64,000 bases of DNA from the NCBI RefSeq assembly GCF_008634025.1, contig NZ_PDCM01000001.1, positions 2,753,501 to 2,817,500 of the forward strand, in the 5' to 3' direction. The notes under the pieces are model-generated. The model did no database searches, was not told the DNA's origin, and worked only from the letters and a program-made list of their open reading frames with translations. The stretch is from Streptomyces albofaciens JCM 4342 (GTDB taxonomy: Bacteria; Actinomycetota; Actinomycetes; Streptomycetales; Streptomycetaceae). A program made the position numbers and the translations under genes. Shown piece by piece: positions 8,902 to 16,980 of the stretch. Position 1 is the first letter of the stretch, and each line of letters starts with the position of its first letter.

Positions 8902-9093
8902 CGGCCGTCACCTCTTTCCCGAAGCGTGCTTCCACCTTGCCGCACACCGGCGGGCGCGGCAGGACCGGGTACGCGAATGGCCGCAACAGATGCACCCGGC
9001 TGCCGCATCCCCGGAGCGACCTCGGGGAAACGGACTTACTGTAAGAAACGGAGCGGCTTCGAGCTCCGCCCCTCCGGAAAGGGACGATCGGCG

Positions 9094-9576
9094 ATGACCG
9101 AGAGCGCACAAGGTAACCGGCCCGAGCCGCGGACCGGAGACTCGCAGGGCAAGACGCTGGGAGCCAAGCGGGGCGGCGGTGATCCCGCGACCCGCGGGCG
9201 CACCACCATCGCGGACGGCGTCGTGGAGAAGATCGCCGGGATGGCCGCCCGGGACGTGGTGGGCGTACACGCCATGGGCAGCGGCTTCGCCCGCACGCTC
9301 GGCGCGGTGCGCGACCGGGTGCCCGGCGGCAGCAAGTCGGTGACGCGCGGCGTGAAGGCCGAGGTCGGCGAGGTGCAGACCGCGCTCGACCTGGAGATCG
9401 TCGTCGAGTACGGGGTCTCGATCGCGGACCTCGCCAAGGCCGTACGGGAGAACGTCATCTCCGCCGTCGAGCGGATGACGGGCCTGGAGGTCGTCGAGGT
9501 CAACATCGCGGTGAGCGATGTGAAACTGCCCGACGACGAGGAGGACGAGGGCGACGAGGAGCCGCGCCTCCAGTAG
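9094..9576 (+). CDS. Asp23/Gls24 family envelope stress protein (1)
   Basis: A 160-residue Asp23-family protein. In Firmicutes, Asp23 lines the cytoplasmic face of the membrane, tethered by AmaP, and contributes to envelope-stress homeostasis. The domain spans about residues 35-145 ('TTIADGVVEKIAGMAARDVVGVHAM' to 'EVVEVNIAVSDVKL') and is followed by an acidic tail (DDEEDEGDEE). ATG 9094 has AAAGGGA about 10 bp upstream. It is the first gene of a five-gene operon that ends with AmaP, which supports the same membrane-scaffold role here. Confidence 0.9.
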   Translation: MTESAQGNRPEPRTGDSQGKTLGAKRGGGDPATRGRTTIADGVVEKIAGMAARDVVGVHAMGSGFARTLGAVRDRVPGGSKSVTRGVKAEVGEVQTALDLEIVVEYGVSIADLAKAVRENVISAVERMTGLEVVEVNIAVSDVKLPDDEEDEGDEEPRLQ

Positions 9577-9671
9577 AGCGGGCCGGCAGAGCGGCGGCCA
9601 GTTTCCAGACAAGGTGCCGGGGCTTCGCTCCGCGGGGCCCGGCCGGGGTGGTAGCGAAGGGAAGCGCGTAG

Positions 9672-9869
9672 ATGAGCATGGCCGTGACCGGTCTGTTGGC
9701 CGGAATGGCGCTGGGCTTCGCCGGATACTTCGGCGGCTTCGGGGCCTTCGTGCTGGTGGCGGCGCTGGGCGCCATCGGGTTCATCGTCGGGAGGTTCGTG
9801 GACGGCGACCTGGAGCCGGGAGAGTTCTTCCGTACCCGTACGGGCGACCGCGACGACCGGCGGAGGTGA
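9672..9869 (+). CDS. small two-helix membrane protein of the Asp23 operon
   Basis: A 65-residue protein made of two adjacent hydrophobic helices (about residues 4-21 and 24-42, Gly/Ala/Phe-rich) and a charged C-terminal tail ending RDDRRR. It resembles in size and position the DUF2273-type small membrane proteins found in Asp23 clusters, though I cannot confirm family membership. The ATG has GAAGGGA about 9 bp upstream. The next gene begins 6 bp after its stop codon, so co-transcription is near certain. Confidence 0.8.
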   Translation: MSMAVTGLLAGMALGFAGYFGGFGAFVLVAALGAIGFIVGRFVDGDLEPGEFFRTRTGDRDDRRR

Positions 9870-9875
9870 CGCCCG

Positions 9876-10283
9876 GTGGCGACCGTGTCCCCCGCGGCCG
9901 CGGCACCCGGCGCCGCCCACCCGGCCGACGTACCGGCCGGTGAACGGGGTGCCACCCGGGTCGCGGACCGGGTCGTGGCGAAGATCGCCGCGCAGGCCGC
10001 GCGCGAAGCCCTGCGCGACGCCTCCACCGTCCGTACCGACGCGCACGCCTCGGTGTCGGTGCGCCGCCGCGAAGGGCGCCGGGACTTCGGCGAGGCACGG
10101 GTGCGGGTGGCCGTGGAGCTGGGCTATCCGTCCGACATCGGCGCCCAGTGCGGCGCGGTACGCCGCCAGGTGACGCAGCGGGTGCGCGAACTGGCCGGGA
10201 TGTCGGTGCCCGAGGTCTCCGTACAGGTCGAGCGGCTGCGCGCGCCCCAGTTGGAGCGGAGCGGCCGGGGGAGGGTGCGATGA
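9876..10283 (+). CDS. Asp23/Gls24 family protein (2)
   Basis: A second, shorter Asp23-like protein (135 residues, GTG start). It keeps the N-terminal helix ('ATRVADRVVAKIAAQAAREAL') and the later strand and helix ('RVAVELGYPSDIGAQCGAVRRQVTQRV'), and ends in a basic tail instead of the acidic tail of its paralogue. It may form mixed assemblies with the first Asp23 protein (inference). Its stop codon overlaps the next gene's ATG (ATGA), indicating translational coupling. Confidence 0.85.
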   Translation: MATVSPAAAAPGAAHPADVPAGERGATRVADRVVAKIAAQAAREALRDASTVRTDAHASVSVRRREGRRDFGEARVRVAVELGYPSDIGAQCGAVRRQVTQRVRELAGMSVPEVSVQVERLRAPQLERSGRGRVR

Positions 10284-10969
10284 GCGACGACGACCCCGAC
10301 CTGCGGGGGACCCGACGGCTCCCCACCCTCGACACATCGGCGGGCGCCACGGCCGGGCCCGAAGACACCGCCCCGGCCGACGGCGAACGGCCCGCGCACG
10401 AGGAGCACGAGGAGAGCGGCGGCGGGGGCCGGGCCCGGCGCTTCTGGGCGGCGCGCCGGGTGCCGGCCGCGCTGGTGGCGCTCGTGGTGCTGGGCGCCGC
10501 GGGCCTGCTGCTGTACGACGTGGCCGCGGTGCGCGCCGACCGTCCCGCCATGGCCTGGCGCAAGCGCCTCGCCGAGGAGCTGGCGACCCGTCACCTGGAC
10601 GACGTATGGGTGCTTGTGGGCGCCGCCGTGGCCGTGGTCCTGGGCCTGTGGCTGCTGCTGCTCGCGGTGACGCCCGGCCTGCGCGCCGTGCTGCCGATGC
10701 GGCGCACGACGCCGGACGTACGCAGCGGCCTGGACCGCGCGGCGGCGGCGCTGGTCCTGCGCGACCGGGCCATGGAGGTGCCGGGCGTGCAGTCCGTACG
10801 GGTCGCCGTCGGCCGCCGCAGGGCCAAGGCCCGCGCGGTCTCGCACTTCCGCGGACTGGACGAGGTACGGGGCGACCTGGACACGGCGCTCGGCGACGGA
10901 CTGCGGCAGCTGGGGCTCGCCCGGCGGCTCGCGCTGTCCGTACGGGTACGCCGGTCCGCGAAGAGGTGA
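10280..10969 (+). CDS. DUF6286-like membrane protein of the Asp23 operon
   Basis: A 229-residue protein with a disordered acidic N-terminus (about 1-60) and two membrane helices ('VPAALVALVVLGAAGLLLYD', about 69-88, and 'VWVLVGAAVAVVLGLWLLLL', about 112-131). A basic C-terminal domain (about 150-229) ends with AmaP-like strands ('VQSVRVAVGRRRAKARAV'). I place it with the DUF6286 proteins annotated in Streptomyces Asp23 clusters (recall, not checked). It starts with an ATGA overlap and lies 8 bp before amaP. It is a possible additional membrane anchor for the Asp23 proteins. Confidence 0.8.
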   Translation: MSDDDPDLRGTRRLPTLDTSAGATAGPEDTAPADGERPAHEEHEESGGGGRARRFWAARRVPAALVALVVLGAAGLLLYDVAAVRADRPAMAWRKRLAEELATRHLDDVWVLVGAAVAVVLGLWLLLLAVTPGLRAVLPMRRTTPDVRSGLDRAAAALVLRDRAMEVPGVQSVRVAVGRRRAKARAVSHFRGLDEVRGDLDTALGDGLRQLGLARRLALSVRVRRSAKR

Positions 10970-10977
10970 GCACGGCG

Positions 10978-11583
10978 ATGCGCAAGGTCTCGCGAACGGT
11001 CAACCGGGTGCTGCTGGGCCTGACCGGCCTGGTGCTGATCGGTGTCGGCGGCACGGTGCTGCTCGGCGGCCTCGACCTGCCGGGCAAGTGGGGCTTCGGC
11101 ATGCCGTCCGGCTGGCGCTGGTCGCGCCCCGACGACGTGCTGCTGCGCGCCGAGGACCGCACCCGCTGGACGGACAGCGGCTGGTGGTGGCCGGTGGTCA
11201 TCGCGGTGCTGGCGGTGCTGGTCCTGCTGGCGCTGTGGTGGCTGCTGTCCCAGTTCCGGCGGCACCGGCTGGGCGAGGTCCTCGTGGACAGCGGCGACGG
11301 CGAGGGCGCCCAGCTGCGCGGCCGGGCGATGGAGAGCGTCCTGACCGCCGAGACGGAGACACTGGACGGGGTGGACCGGGCGCGGGTGAGGCTGACCGGA
11401 CGCCGCACGGAACCCCGGCTGCGCGCCGGTCTGGCCCTCGCCCCCCACGCGAACCCTTGCGCGGTGGTCGCCCGTCTCTCGTCGGAGACGATCGCCCACG
11501 CACGCACCTCGGCCGGACTGGAGAAGCTGCCCGCCGAGGTACGGCTGCGGGCGGTCAAGCATCGGGCGGAGCGGGTGAGTTAG
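10978..11583 (+). CDS. amaP: alkaline shock response membrane anchor protein AmaP
   Basis: A 201-residue AmaP-like anchor. The first helix (about residues 12-31) and second helix (about 68-89, 'WWWPVVIAVLAVLVLLALWW') are separated by a short extracytoplasmic Trp-rich loop. The C-terminal cytoplasmic domain holds the conserved strand pattern 'VDRARVRLTGRRTEPRLRAGLAL'. In Firmicutes AmaP recruits Asp23 to the membrane. It is the last gene of the operon, and its ATG at 10978 follows the preceding stop codon by 8 bp. Confidence 0.88.
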   Translation: MRKVSRTVNRVLLGLTGLVLIGVGGTVLLGGLDLPGKWGFGMPSGWRWSRPDDVLLRAEDRTRWTDSGWWWPVVIAVLAVLVLLALWWLLSQFRRHRLGEVLVDSGDGEGAQLRGRAMESVLTAETETLDGVDRARVRLTGRRTEPRLRAGLALAPHANPCAVVARLSSETIAHARTSAGLEKLPAEVRLRAVKHRAERVS

Positions 11584-11616
11584 GCGGGGCGTGCGGGGGC
11601 GCCCGGCGCTTCCGGT

Positions 11617-11755
11617 AGGCCGGAGCCGCACGCCCCGGCCACCGCGTGGGCCAGAGCCGCACGCCCCGCCCCCGCGTGCGCCGAAGCCGTACGGCCCCCG
11701 CGTGCGCCGGGACCGTACCCCCGCTCCCGCATGCGTCACGACCGTACGCCCGGCG
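11617..11755. repeat. degenerate ~26-30 bp repeats between convergent genes
   Basis: Four to five imperfect units with the pattern GCGTG-G/C-GCC ... CCG-CACG or CCGTACG fill most of the space between amaP and the convergent SDR gene. Unit length varies from about 26 to 30 bp. The region is one of several CCGTAC-containing tandem repeats in this window. Confidence 0.65.
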
Positions 11756-11774
11756 CCCCGTGGCGCGCCCGCCC

Positions 11775-12530
11775 TCAAAACCCCCGCCGAGCCCCACCAT
11801 CCACCGGCACCATCACCCCGGTGACATACGACGCCGCCGGGGACAGCAGGAAAGCGACGGTGCGGCCGAACTCCTCCGGTTCGCCGTAGCGGCGCAGTGG
11901 GATCGTGGCGCTGTTGCGGGTGCGGGCCTCCTCGGGGTTTCCGGAGAGGGCGTCGAGCTGTGTCAGGCGGTCCGTGGCGATGCGGCCCGGCAGGACGCCG
12001 AAGACCCGGATGCCGCGCGGGCCCAGTTCGTCGGCGAGTGCCTTGGCGTAGCCCGCCAGGCCCGGCCGCAGGCCGTTGGAGATGGCCAGCCCGTCGACCG
12101 GTTCGTAGACGGAGCTGGACAGGACGAAGCCGATCGCGCCGCCGTCGCCGAGCGCGGCGGACGCCGTACGGGCGAGCCGGACCGCGCCGAGGAAGACCGA
12201 CTCGAACGCCGCCTGCCACTGCTCGTCGGTGTTGTCGGTGGGCCGGCCCGGCGGCGGGCCGCCGACGCTGACGAGGATGCCGTCGAGGCGGCCGAAGCGC
12301 TCGCGGGCGGTGTCCACCAGGCGGGCGGCGGCGTCCGGGTCGGCGTTGTCGGCGGCGACGCCGTGCGCCCGCTCGCCGAGCGAGGCCGCGGCGGACCGCG
12401 CGCTCTCCGCGTCGCGTCCGCTGATGACGACGTTCGCCCCGTCGGCGACCAGTTCCCGCGCGGTGGCGAAGCCCAGGCCGCGGCTGGCGCCGGTGACGAT
12501 GTAGGTCCGGTCGGTGAGTCCTAGATCCAT
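11775..12530 (-). CDS. SDR family oxidoreductase
   Basis: A 251-residue classical short-chain dehydrogenase. It has the Rossmann glycine motif 'TGASRGLGFA' (about residue 12), NAD(P)-proximal 'SGRD', and a C-terminal 'SYVTGVMVPVDGGARRGF' tail typical of FabG-like reductases. In the active-site region it reads SSSVYEPVDGLAISNGLRPGLAGYAKAL, so the usual Tyr-x3-Lys appears as YAKAL. The substrate is unknown. The start codon lies 5 bp after the GH15 gene's stop codon, so the two are probably one operon with the SDR second. Confidence 0.88.
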   Translation of the reverse strand: MDLGLTDRTYIVTGASRGLGFATARELVADGANVVISGRDAESARSAAASLGERAHGVAADNADPDAAARLVDTARERFGRLDGILVSVGGPPPGRPTDNTDEQWQAAFESVFLGAVRLARTASAALGDGGAIGFVLSSSVYEPVDGLAISNGLRPGLAGYAKALADELGPRGIRVFGVLPGRIATDRLTQLDALSGNPEEARTRNSATIPLRRYGEPEEFGRTVAFLLSPAASYVTGVMVPVDGGARRGF

Positions 12531-12535
12531 GGGGG

Positions 12536-14320
12536 TCAGTCTGCCCCGTCGCACCCGAACATGGTGAAGGCGGTGCCGATGAGGCCGACGTGACTGAACG
12601 CCTGCGGGAAGTTGCCCAGCTGGCGGCCGCTGACCGGGTCGTACTCCTCGGCCAGCAGCCCCAGGTCGTTGGGCAGCCGCAGCAGCCGGTCGAACAGTTC
12701 CCGGGCCTCCTCCCGCCGCCCGGTCAGATGCAGCGCCTCGGCGAGCCAGAACGAGCAGACCAGGAAGGTGCCCTCGCTGCCCGGCAGCCCGTCCACGGTG
12801 CTGCCGTCGGTGCTGTACCGCCGTATCAGGCCCCCGTGCGTCAGCTCCGCGCGGACCGCGTCGACCGTGCCGACGGCCCGCGGGTCGTCGGCGGGCAGGA
12901 AGCCGAGGCGCGGGATCAGCAGCGTCGAGGCGTCCAGCTCCTTGGAGCCGTAGGACTGGGTGAAGGTGTTGCGCCCGGGGTCGTAGCCCTTCTCGCACAC
13001 CTCACGGTGCACCGCGTCGCGCATGGCGCGCCAGCGGTCCACGTCCCCCTCCAGGTCGGGGTGGAACTCCACCGCCTTGAGGGCGCGGTCCGCGGCGACC
13101 CAGGCCATGATCTTGGAGTGCACGAAGTGCCGGCGCGGCCCGCGCACCTCCCACAGCCCCTCGTCGGGCTCGCGCCAGTGGGACTCCAGGAACTCCAGCA
13201 GCGCACGCTGGATGTTCCAGGCGTGCGGCTTGGACGGCAGGCCCGCGACGCGCGCGATGTGGAAGGAGTCCAGCACCCCGCCGTAGACGTCGAGCTGCCG
13301 CTGTTCGACGGCGGCGTTTCCGATGCGTACGGGCTTGGAGCCGGCGTAGCCGCCGAGCCAGGGCAGCTCGGTCTCCGGCAGCCGCCGCTCGCCGCCCAGG
13401 CCGTACATGATCTGGAGGTCGGCCGGGTTGCCCGCCACCGCGCGCAGCAGCCAGTCCCGCCAGGCCACCGCCTCCTCGGTGTACCCGGCGGTGATCAGCG
13501 AGTTCAGGGTGAGGGTGGAGTCGCGCAGCCAGCAGAAGCGGTAGTCCCAGTTGCGTACGCCGCCCAGCTCCTCCGGCAGCGAGGTGGTGGGCGCGGCGAC
13601 GATGCCGCCGGTGGGTGCGAAGGTCAGCGCCTTGAGGGTGATCAGCGAGCGCAGCACCTCGGCGCGGTACGGGCCGTCGTAGCGGCAGTGCGCCGCCCAC
13701 GCCCGCCAGTCCTCCAGGGTGTGCTCCAGCGCCTCGTAGGGGTCGATCTCGGCGGGGCGCGGTTCGTGCGAGGGGTGCCAGGTCAGGACGAACGCCACCC
13801 GCTCGCCGGCCGCGACGGTGAAGTCGGAGCGGGTGCTGTACCCCTGCCCGTACGTCTCGACCTCGGGCTCGGTGCGCAGCCACGCGGAATCGGGACCGGC
13901 CACCGCGACACGGCACCGGCCGACGTGGCGCACCCAGGGGACGACCAGGCCGTAGTCGAAGCGCAGCCGCAGCACCCCCTGCATGGCGACCTCGCCCTCC
14001 AGGCCCTCCACGATGCGTACGAGGTCGGGCGCGCGGTCGCGCTGCGGCATGAAGTCGGTGACCCGCACCGAGCCGGTACCGGTGTGCCAGACGGTGTCCA
14101 GGACGAGGGAGTCGCCGCGGTAGGAGCGCTCGGACCGGGCGTCGGAGGCGGCGGGGGCGAGCAGCCAGTGCCCGTTCTCCCGGTCGCCGAGCAGGGCCGC
14201 GAAGCAGGCGGGGGAGTCGAAGCGGGGCAGGCACAGCCAGTCGACCGAGCCGTCCCGGCCGATCAGGGCGGCGGTCTGCAGGTCACCGATGAGCGCGTGG
14301 TCCTCGATGGGTGCGTGCAC
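12536..14320 (-). CDS. glycoside hydrolase family 15 protein (trehalase/glucoamylase-like)
   Basis: A 594-residue cytoplasmic GH15 enzyme of the bacterial two-domain type. An N-terminal beta-sandwich (about 1-240, starting 'IEDHALIGDLQTAALIGRDGSVDWLCLPRFDSP') is followed by an (alpha/alpha)6 barrel with 'GGVRNWDYRFCWLRDST' (first catalytic Glu/Asp region) and, near the end, 'LLAEEYDPVSGRQLGNFPQAFSHV', whose Glu serves as catalytic base. Actinobacterial relatives hydrolyse trehalose or maltooligosaccharides. GTG 14320 has GGAAGGGG about 6 bp upstream. It is likely co-transcribed with the downstream SDR. Confidence 0.92.
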   Translation of the reverse strand: MHAPIEDHALIGDLQTAALIGRDGSVDWLCLPRFDSPACFAALLGDRENGHWLLAPAASDARSERSYRGDSLVLDTVWHTGTGSVRVTDFMPQRDRAPDLVRIVEGLEGEVAMQGVLRLRFDYGLVVPWVRHVGRCRVAVAGPDSAWLRTEPEVETYGQGYSTRSDFTVAAGERVAFVLTWHPSHEPRPAEIDPYEALEHTLEDWRAWAAHCRYDGPYRAEVLRSLITLKALTFAPTGGIVAAPTTSLPEELGGVRNWDYRFCWLRDSTLTLNSLITAGYTEEAVAWRDWLLRAVAGNPADLQIMYGLGGERRLPETELPWLGGYAGSKPVRIGNAAVEQRQLDVYGGVLDSFHIARVAGLPSKPHAWNIQRALLEFLESHWREPDEGLWEVRGPRRHFVHSKIMAWVAADRALKAVEFHPDLEGDVDRWRAMRDAVHREVCEKGYDPGRNTFTQSYGSKELDASTLLIPRLGFLPADDPRAVGTVDAVRAELTHGGLIRRYSTDGSTVDGLPGSEGTFLVCSFWLAEALHLTGRREEARELFDRLLRLPNDLGLLAEEYDPVSGRQLGNFPQAFSHVGLIGTAFTMFGCDGAD

Positions 14321-14342
14321 GCGGTGCCCCTTCCGTCAGCGG

Positions 14343-15260
14343 CTATTCGCTTCCGGCGACTGTACGGGGCAGGGGCTCGGCGGTGGTGGATCCGGCGGAC
14401 CCGGTGTCCGCCGCGGGGGTCGCGTCCTCACCCGTGGCCTCGGCCGCGCTGTCCGCGGGGCTCGTGGCGGCGGCCGCGCCGTCCGCGGGGCTCGCGGCGG
14501 CAGCCAGCCGGTCCCGGCGTTCCCGGCGGACCAGGATGAACCAGCCCACGGGCACCCCGGCGGCGAACAGCCACCACTGGACGGCGTAGGCCATGTGCGG
14601 ACCGATGCTGTCGTGGTCCGGCTCGGGCACCGGCTCCGGCTTGCCGCCGGGGGGCTTCGGCGCGGTCTGTTCGATGTAGCCGCCGAGGACCGGGCGGCCC
14701 AGCGCCTTGGCCTGCTGCTCGCTGTTGATCAGCATGACCTGGCGCTCGGGCAGGCCCGGCTTGTCCTTGATGCCGCTGTTCCCGGTGGTCTCGTCGGCCA
14801 TCATCCGGCCGGTGACGGTGACCTGCCCGGCCGGCGCGGCGGGCACGTCGGGGAAGCGGGTGAGGTCGTTGCCGGAGGCGATCCAGCCGCGGTTGACCAG
14901 GACGGTGGCGCCCTTGCGCGGCCCCCGGTCCAGGACCAGCGGGGTCAGCACGTAGTAGCCGATGGTCTGCTCGTCGGCGGCGGTGCGCTGGCGGACCACG
15001 ACCTCGTGCTCGGTGTCGTATGTGCCGGTGGCGGTCACCCGGCGCCACATGTCGTCGCGCGGGAGCGTCCGGCCGGGGGCGGTCAGGTCGGTGACCGGGA
15101 CCGGCTCGGCGTGGAGGTTGTCCGAGATGAGCTGGTTCTGTGCCACCCGGTGCTCATGGCGGTGGAGCTGCCAGAAACCCAGCTTGACCATCACTGGGAT
15201 CAGGACGAGACCCACGAGGGTGAGGATCACCCACTGCCGGGACAACAGGAAGCGGTACAC
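14343..15260 (-). CDS. SURF1 family cytochrome oxidase biogenesis protein
   Basis: A membrane protein of about 305 residues in the SURF1 family, which helps assemble haem-copper cytochrome oxidase. An N-terminal helix ('WVILTLVGLVLIPVMVKLGFWQL') carries the family Trp-Gln pair. Then come a long extracytoplasmic domain with 'VNRGWIASG' and a second helix near the C-terminus ('MAYAVQWWLFAAGVPVGWFILVRR'). The tail is Ala/Ser/Asp-rich. GTG 15260 gives the common 'YRFLLSRQW' N-terminus; ATG 15284 eight codons upstream is an alternative, and neither has a strong ribosome-binding site. Confidence 0.87.
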   Translation of the reverse strand: MYRFLLSRQWVILTLVGLVLIPVMVKLGFWQLHRHEHRVAQNQLISDNLHAEPVPVTDLTAPGRTLPRDDMWRRVTATGTYDTEHEVVVRQRTAADEQTIGYYVLTPLVLDRGPRKGATVLVNRGWIASGNDLTRFPDVPAAPAGQVTVTGRMMADETTGNSGIKDKPGLPERQVMLINSEQQAKALGRPVLGGYIEQTAPKPPGGKPEPVPEPDHDSIGPHMAYAVQWWLFAAGVPVGWFILVRRERRDRLAAAASPADGAAAATSPADSAAEATGEDATPAADTGSAGSTTAEPLPRTVAGSE

Positions 15261-15310
15261 CCCACGAAGGTACAACCAGGGCATCCGGCGCCCTGGCGGC
15301 GGGGTCGGCG

Positions 15311-15544
15311 TCAGACCCGGTCGACGATGCCCACCTGGCCCTCCGCGCGGGCGCAGTGGGCGCCGCAGAACCACCGGCCGCCCGCCTCCACGCCCTGGCC
15401 GATGATCTGGCACCGGCAGTGCTCGCAGATCGGCGCCATGCGGTGGATGGCGCAGGAGAAGCAGTCGAAGACGTGCACCGCGCCTTGGGCGTGCACTTCG
15501 AACGTCATGCCGTATTCGTTTCCGCAGACCTCACAACGTGCCAT
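15311..15544 (-). CDS. Cys-rich zinc-binding mini-protein
   Basis: A 77-residue protein with four paired-Cys elements (CEVC, CFSC, CEHCRC, CGAHC) plus His residues, consistent with two zinc ribbons; prokaryotic metallothionein-like annotation is possible. The N-terminus 'ARCEVCGNEYGMTFEV' looks like a treble-clef or zinc-ribbon start. It is short but has the composition of a real protein and would be an unlikely chance frame. It lies between the SURF1 and DEDDh exonuclease genes on the same strand; function unknown. Confidence 0.8.
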   Translation of the reverse strand: MARCEVCGNEYGMTFEVHAQGAVHVFDCFSCAIHRMAPICEHCRCQIIGQGVEAGGRWFCGAHCARAEGQVGIVDRV

Positions 15545-15607
15545 GCGCCACAGGGTGCGGGTGGGGCGGGCGGCGGGGCGAGCCTGCCCCTGGCGTGTTG
15601 TGGGGCT

Positions 15608-16636
15608 TCACCCGGACGCAGGCGCCGGGGCCACGTCCTGGAGGAGCTGCATGAAGGCGGCCTCGTCGATGACCGGGGTGCCGTACGCGAGGGCCTTGGC
15701 GGTCTTGGACGTACGCGACTCCGGGTCGTTGGTGACCAGCAGGCTCGTCAGCCGGGAGACGCTGGTGGCCACGTGCAGCCCGGCCTCGGTCGCGCGGTCC
15801 TCCAGCAGCTCGCGGTCGACGGAGGTGTCACCGGAGAACGCCACCCGCATGCCCTGCACCAGGCGGCCGCCCGGCTCGTACCGGCCGGGGTTCGGGTACG
15901 GGCAGGCGGGCCGCTTGCGCGAGGGGCGCCAGCTGGTGGGGCGGTACGCGGACGAGGCGGTGCGCTGCCGGGGCGCCGGGCCGTCCGCCCACTCCGTGAG
16001 CGGCTGGCAGGCCAGCAGCGGCAGGCGCAGATTGGCCTGTGCGGCCAGCCGCAGGCTGGGGCGGAACGCCTCCGCCAGCACCCGGGCGTCGTCGAGGGCG
16101 TGGTGGGCGTGCTCCTGCTTGACGCCGTAGTGCGCGGCGAGGGACTCCAGCTTGTGGTTGGGCAGCGGCAGGCGCAGCTCCTTGGAGAGCGCGATGGTGC
16201 ACAGCCGCTGCCGCACCGGTGCCTCGGCCTCGGCGCGGGCGTACTCCCGGGCGATCATCGACCAGTCGAACATCGCGTTGTGCGCGACCAGGACCCGCCC
16301 CTCCAGCCGCCGGGACAGCTCGGGGACGATCTCGGGGAAGAGCGGCGCGGTGGACAGCATGTCGCTCGTCAGACCGTGGATCCACACCGGGCCGGGGTCC
16401 CGCTGCGGATTGACGAGGGTGTACCAGTGGTCCTCGACCTCGCCGTGGGTGTCCAGGCGGTAGACGGCCGCGGACACTATGCGGTCGTCGCGGGCCAGGC
16501 CGGTGGTCTCCACGTCGACGACCGCGTACCCCTTCGGATACGCGGCCGGCCAGGGGGCTTCCGCCTCCGGAGGGGACGGCTGCCGCCCGATCGCCGGGGT
16601 GATCGGGCGGGCTGCTGCCATGCGGTCTTCGAGCAT
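15608..16636 (-). CDS. DEDDh-family 3'-5' exonuclease with BRCT domain
   Basis: A 342-residue DnaQ-like exonuclease. The DEDDh active site reads 'YAVVDVETTG' (Asp, Glu; about residues 38-47), 'AHNAMFDWSMIA' (Asp) and 'HAHHALDDARV' (His, Asp). After a basic linker, the C-terminal ~80 residues form a BRCT domain ('GMRVAFSGDT...LTSLLVTNDP...KALAYGTPVIDEAAF'), usual in the actinobacterial version. It probably acts in DNA repair or as a stand-alone proofreading activity. ATG 16636 was chosen; a GTG two codons upstream is possible. Confidence 0.9.
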   Translation of the reverse strand: MLEDRMAAARPITPAIGRQPSPPEAEAPWPAAYPKGYAVVDVETTGLARDDRIVSAAVYRLDTHGEVEDHWYTLVNPQRDPGPVWIHGLTSDMLSTAPLFPEIVPELSRRLEGRVLVAHNAMFDWSMIAREYARAEAEAPVRQRLCTIALSKELRLPLPNHKLESLAAHYGVKQEHAHHALDDARVLAEAFRPSLRLAAQANLRLPLLACQPLTEWADGPAPRQRTASSAYRPTSWRPSRKRPACPYPNPGRYEPGGRLVQGMRVAFSGDTSVDRELLEDRATEAGLHVATSVSRLTSLLVTNDPESRTSKTAKALAYGTPVIDEAAFMQLLQDVAPAPASG

Positions 16637-16980
16637 GGTCACTGAGGATACGGGCCGCCACTGACAGCGCCACCGCCCTCCCCGTGCCCGCCGGCGGCCC
16701 GGCGCGGCCCGCGGGCGGGGCGCCCGGCGCGGACGTGCGCGAACGGAGCGCGCCCGGCCGTCCGTTGGACCACGATCGGGGGACGCGGTCACACGGCGGC
16801 GTCCGGCCCCCTCCCGTGTCGGGCGCGCGGCCCGGACCCGACTGCGGCGTTACGTAACGAACGCCCGAATAGTCCCCGACGGAAACGTGCCACACCCCGA
16901 ACGCCGCTGACACCCCGTCTTACATACTTCTCGGTAACAACCCCTAGCGGGGCGCCCATCGGCGCCTTTATGGTGCCGAC
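16637..16980. other. divergent intergenic region with CGTTACGTAACG palindrome
   Basis: A 344-bp non-coding space between the exonuclease and sterol desaturase genes. A perfect 12-bp palindrome CGTTACGTAACG is at 16848-16859, and the last 80 bp before the desaturase are relatively AT-rich. I cannot assign a promoter with confidence. Confidence 0.4.

Noticed and set aside
12530..12998. Long N-terminal extension of the SDR frame into the GH15 gene
   Set aside because: That part is the antisense-free out-of-frame reading of the GH15 C-terminus; the SDR Rossmann motif starts a few residues after ATG 12530.
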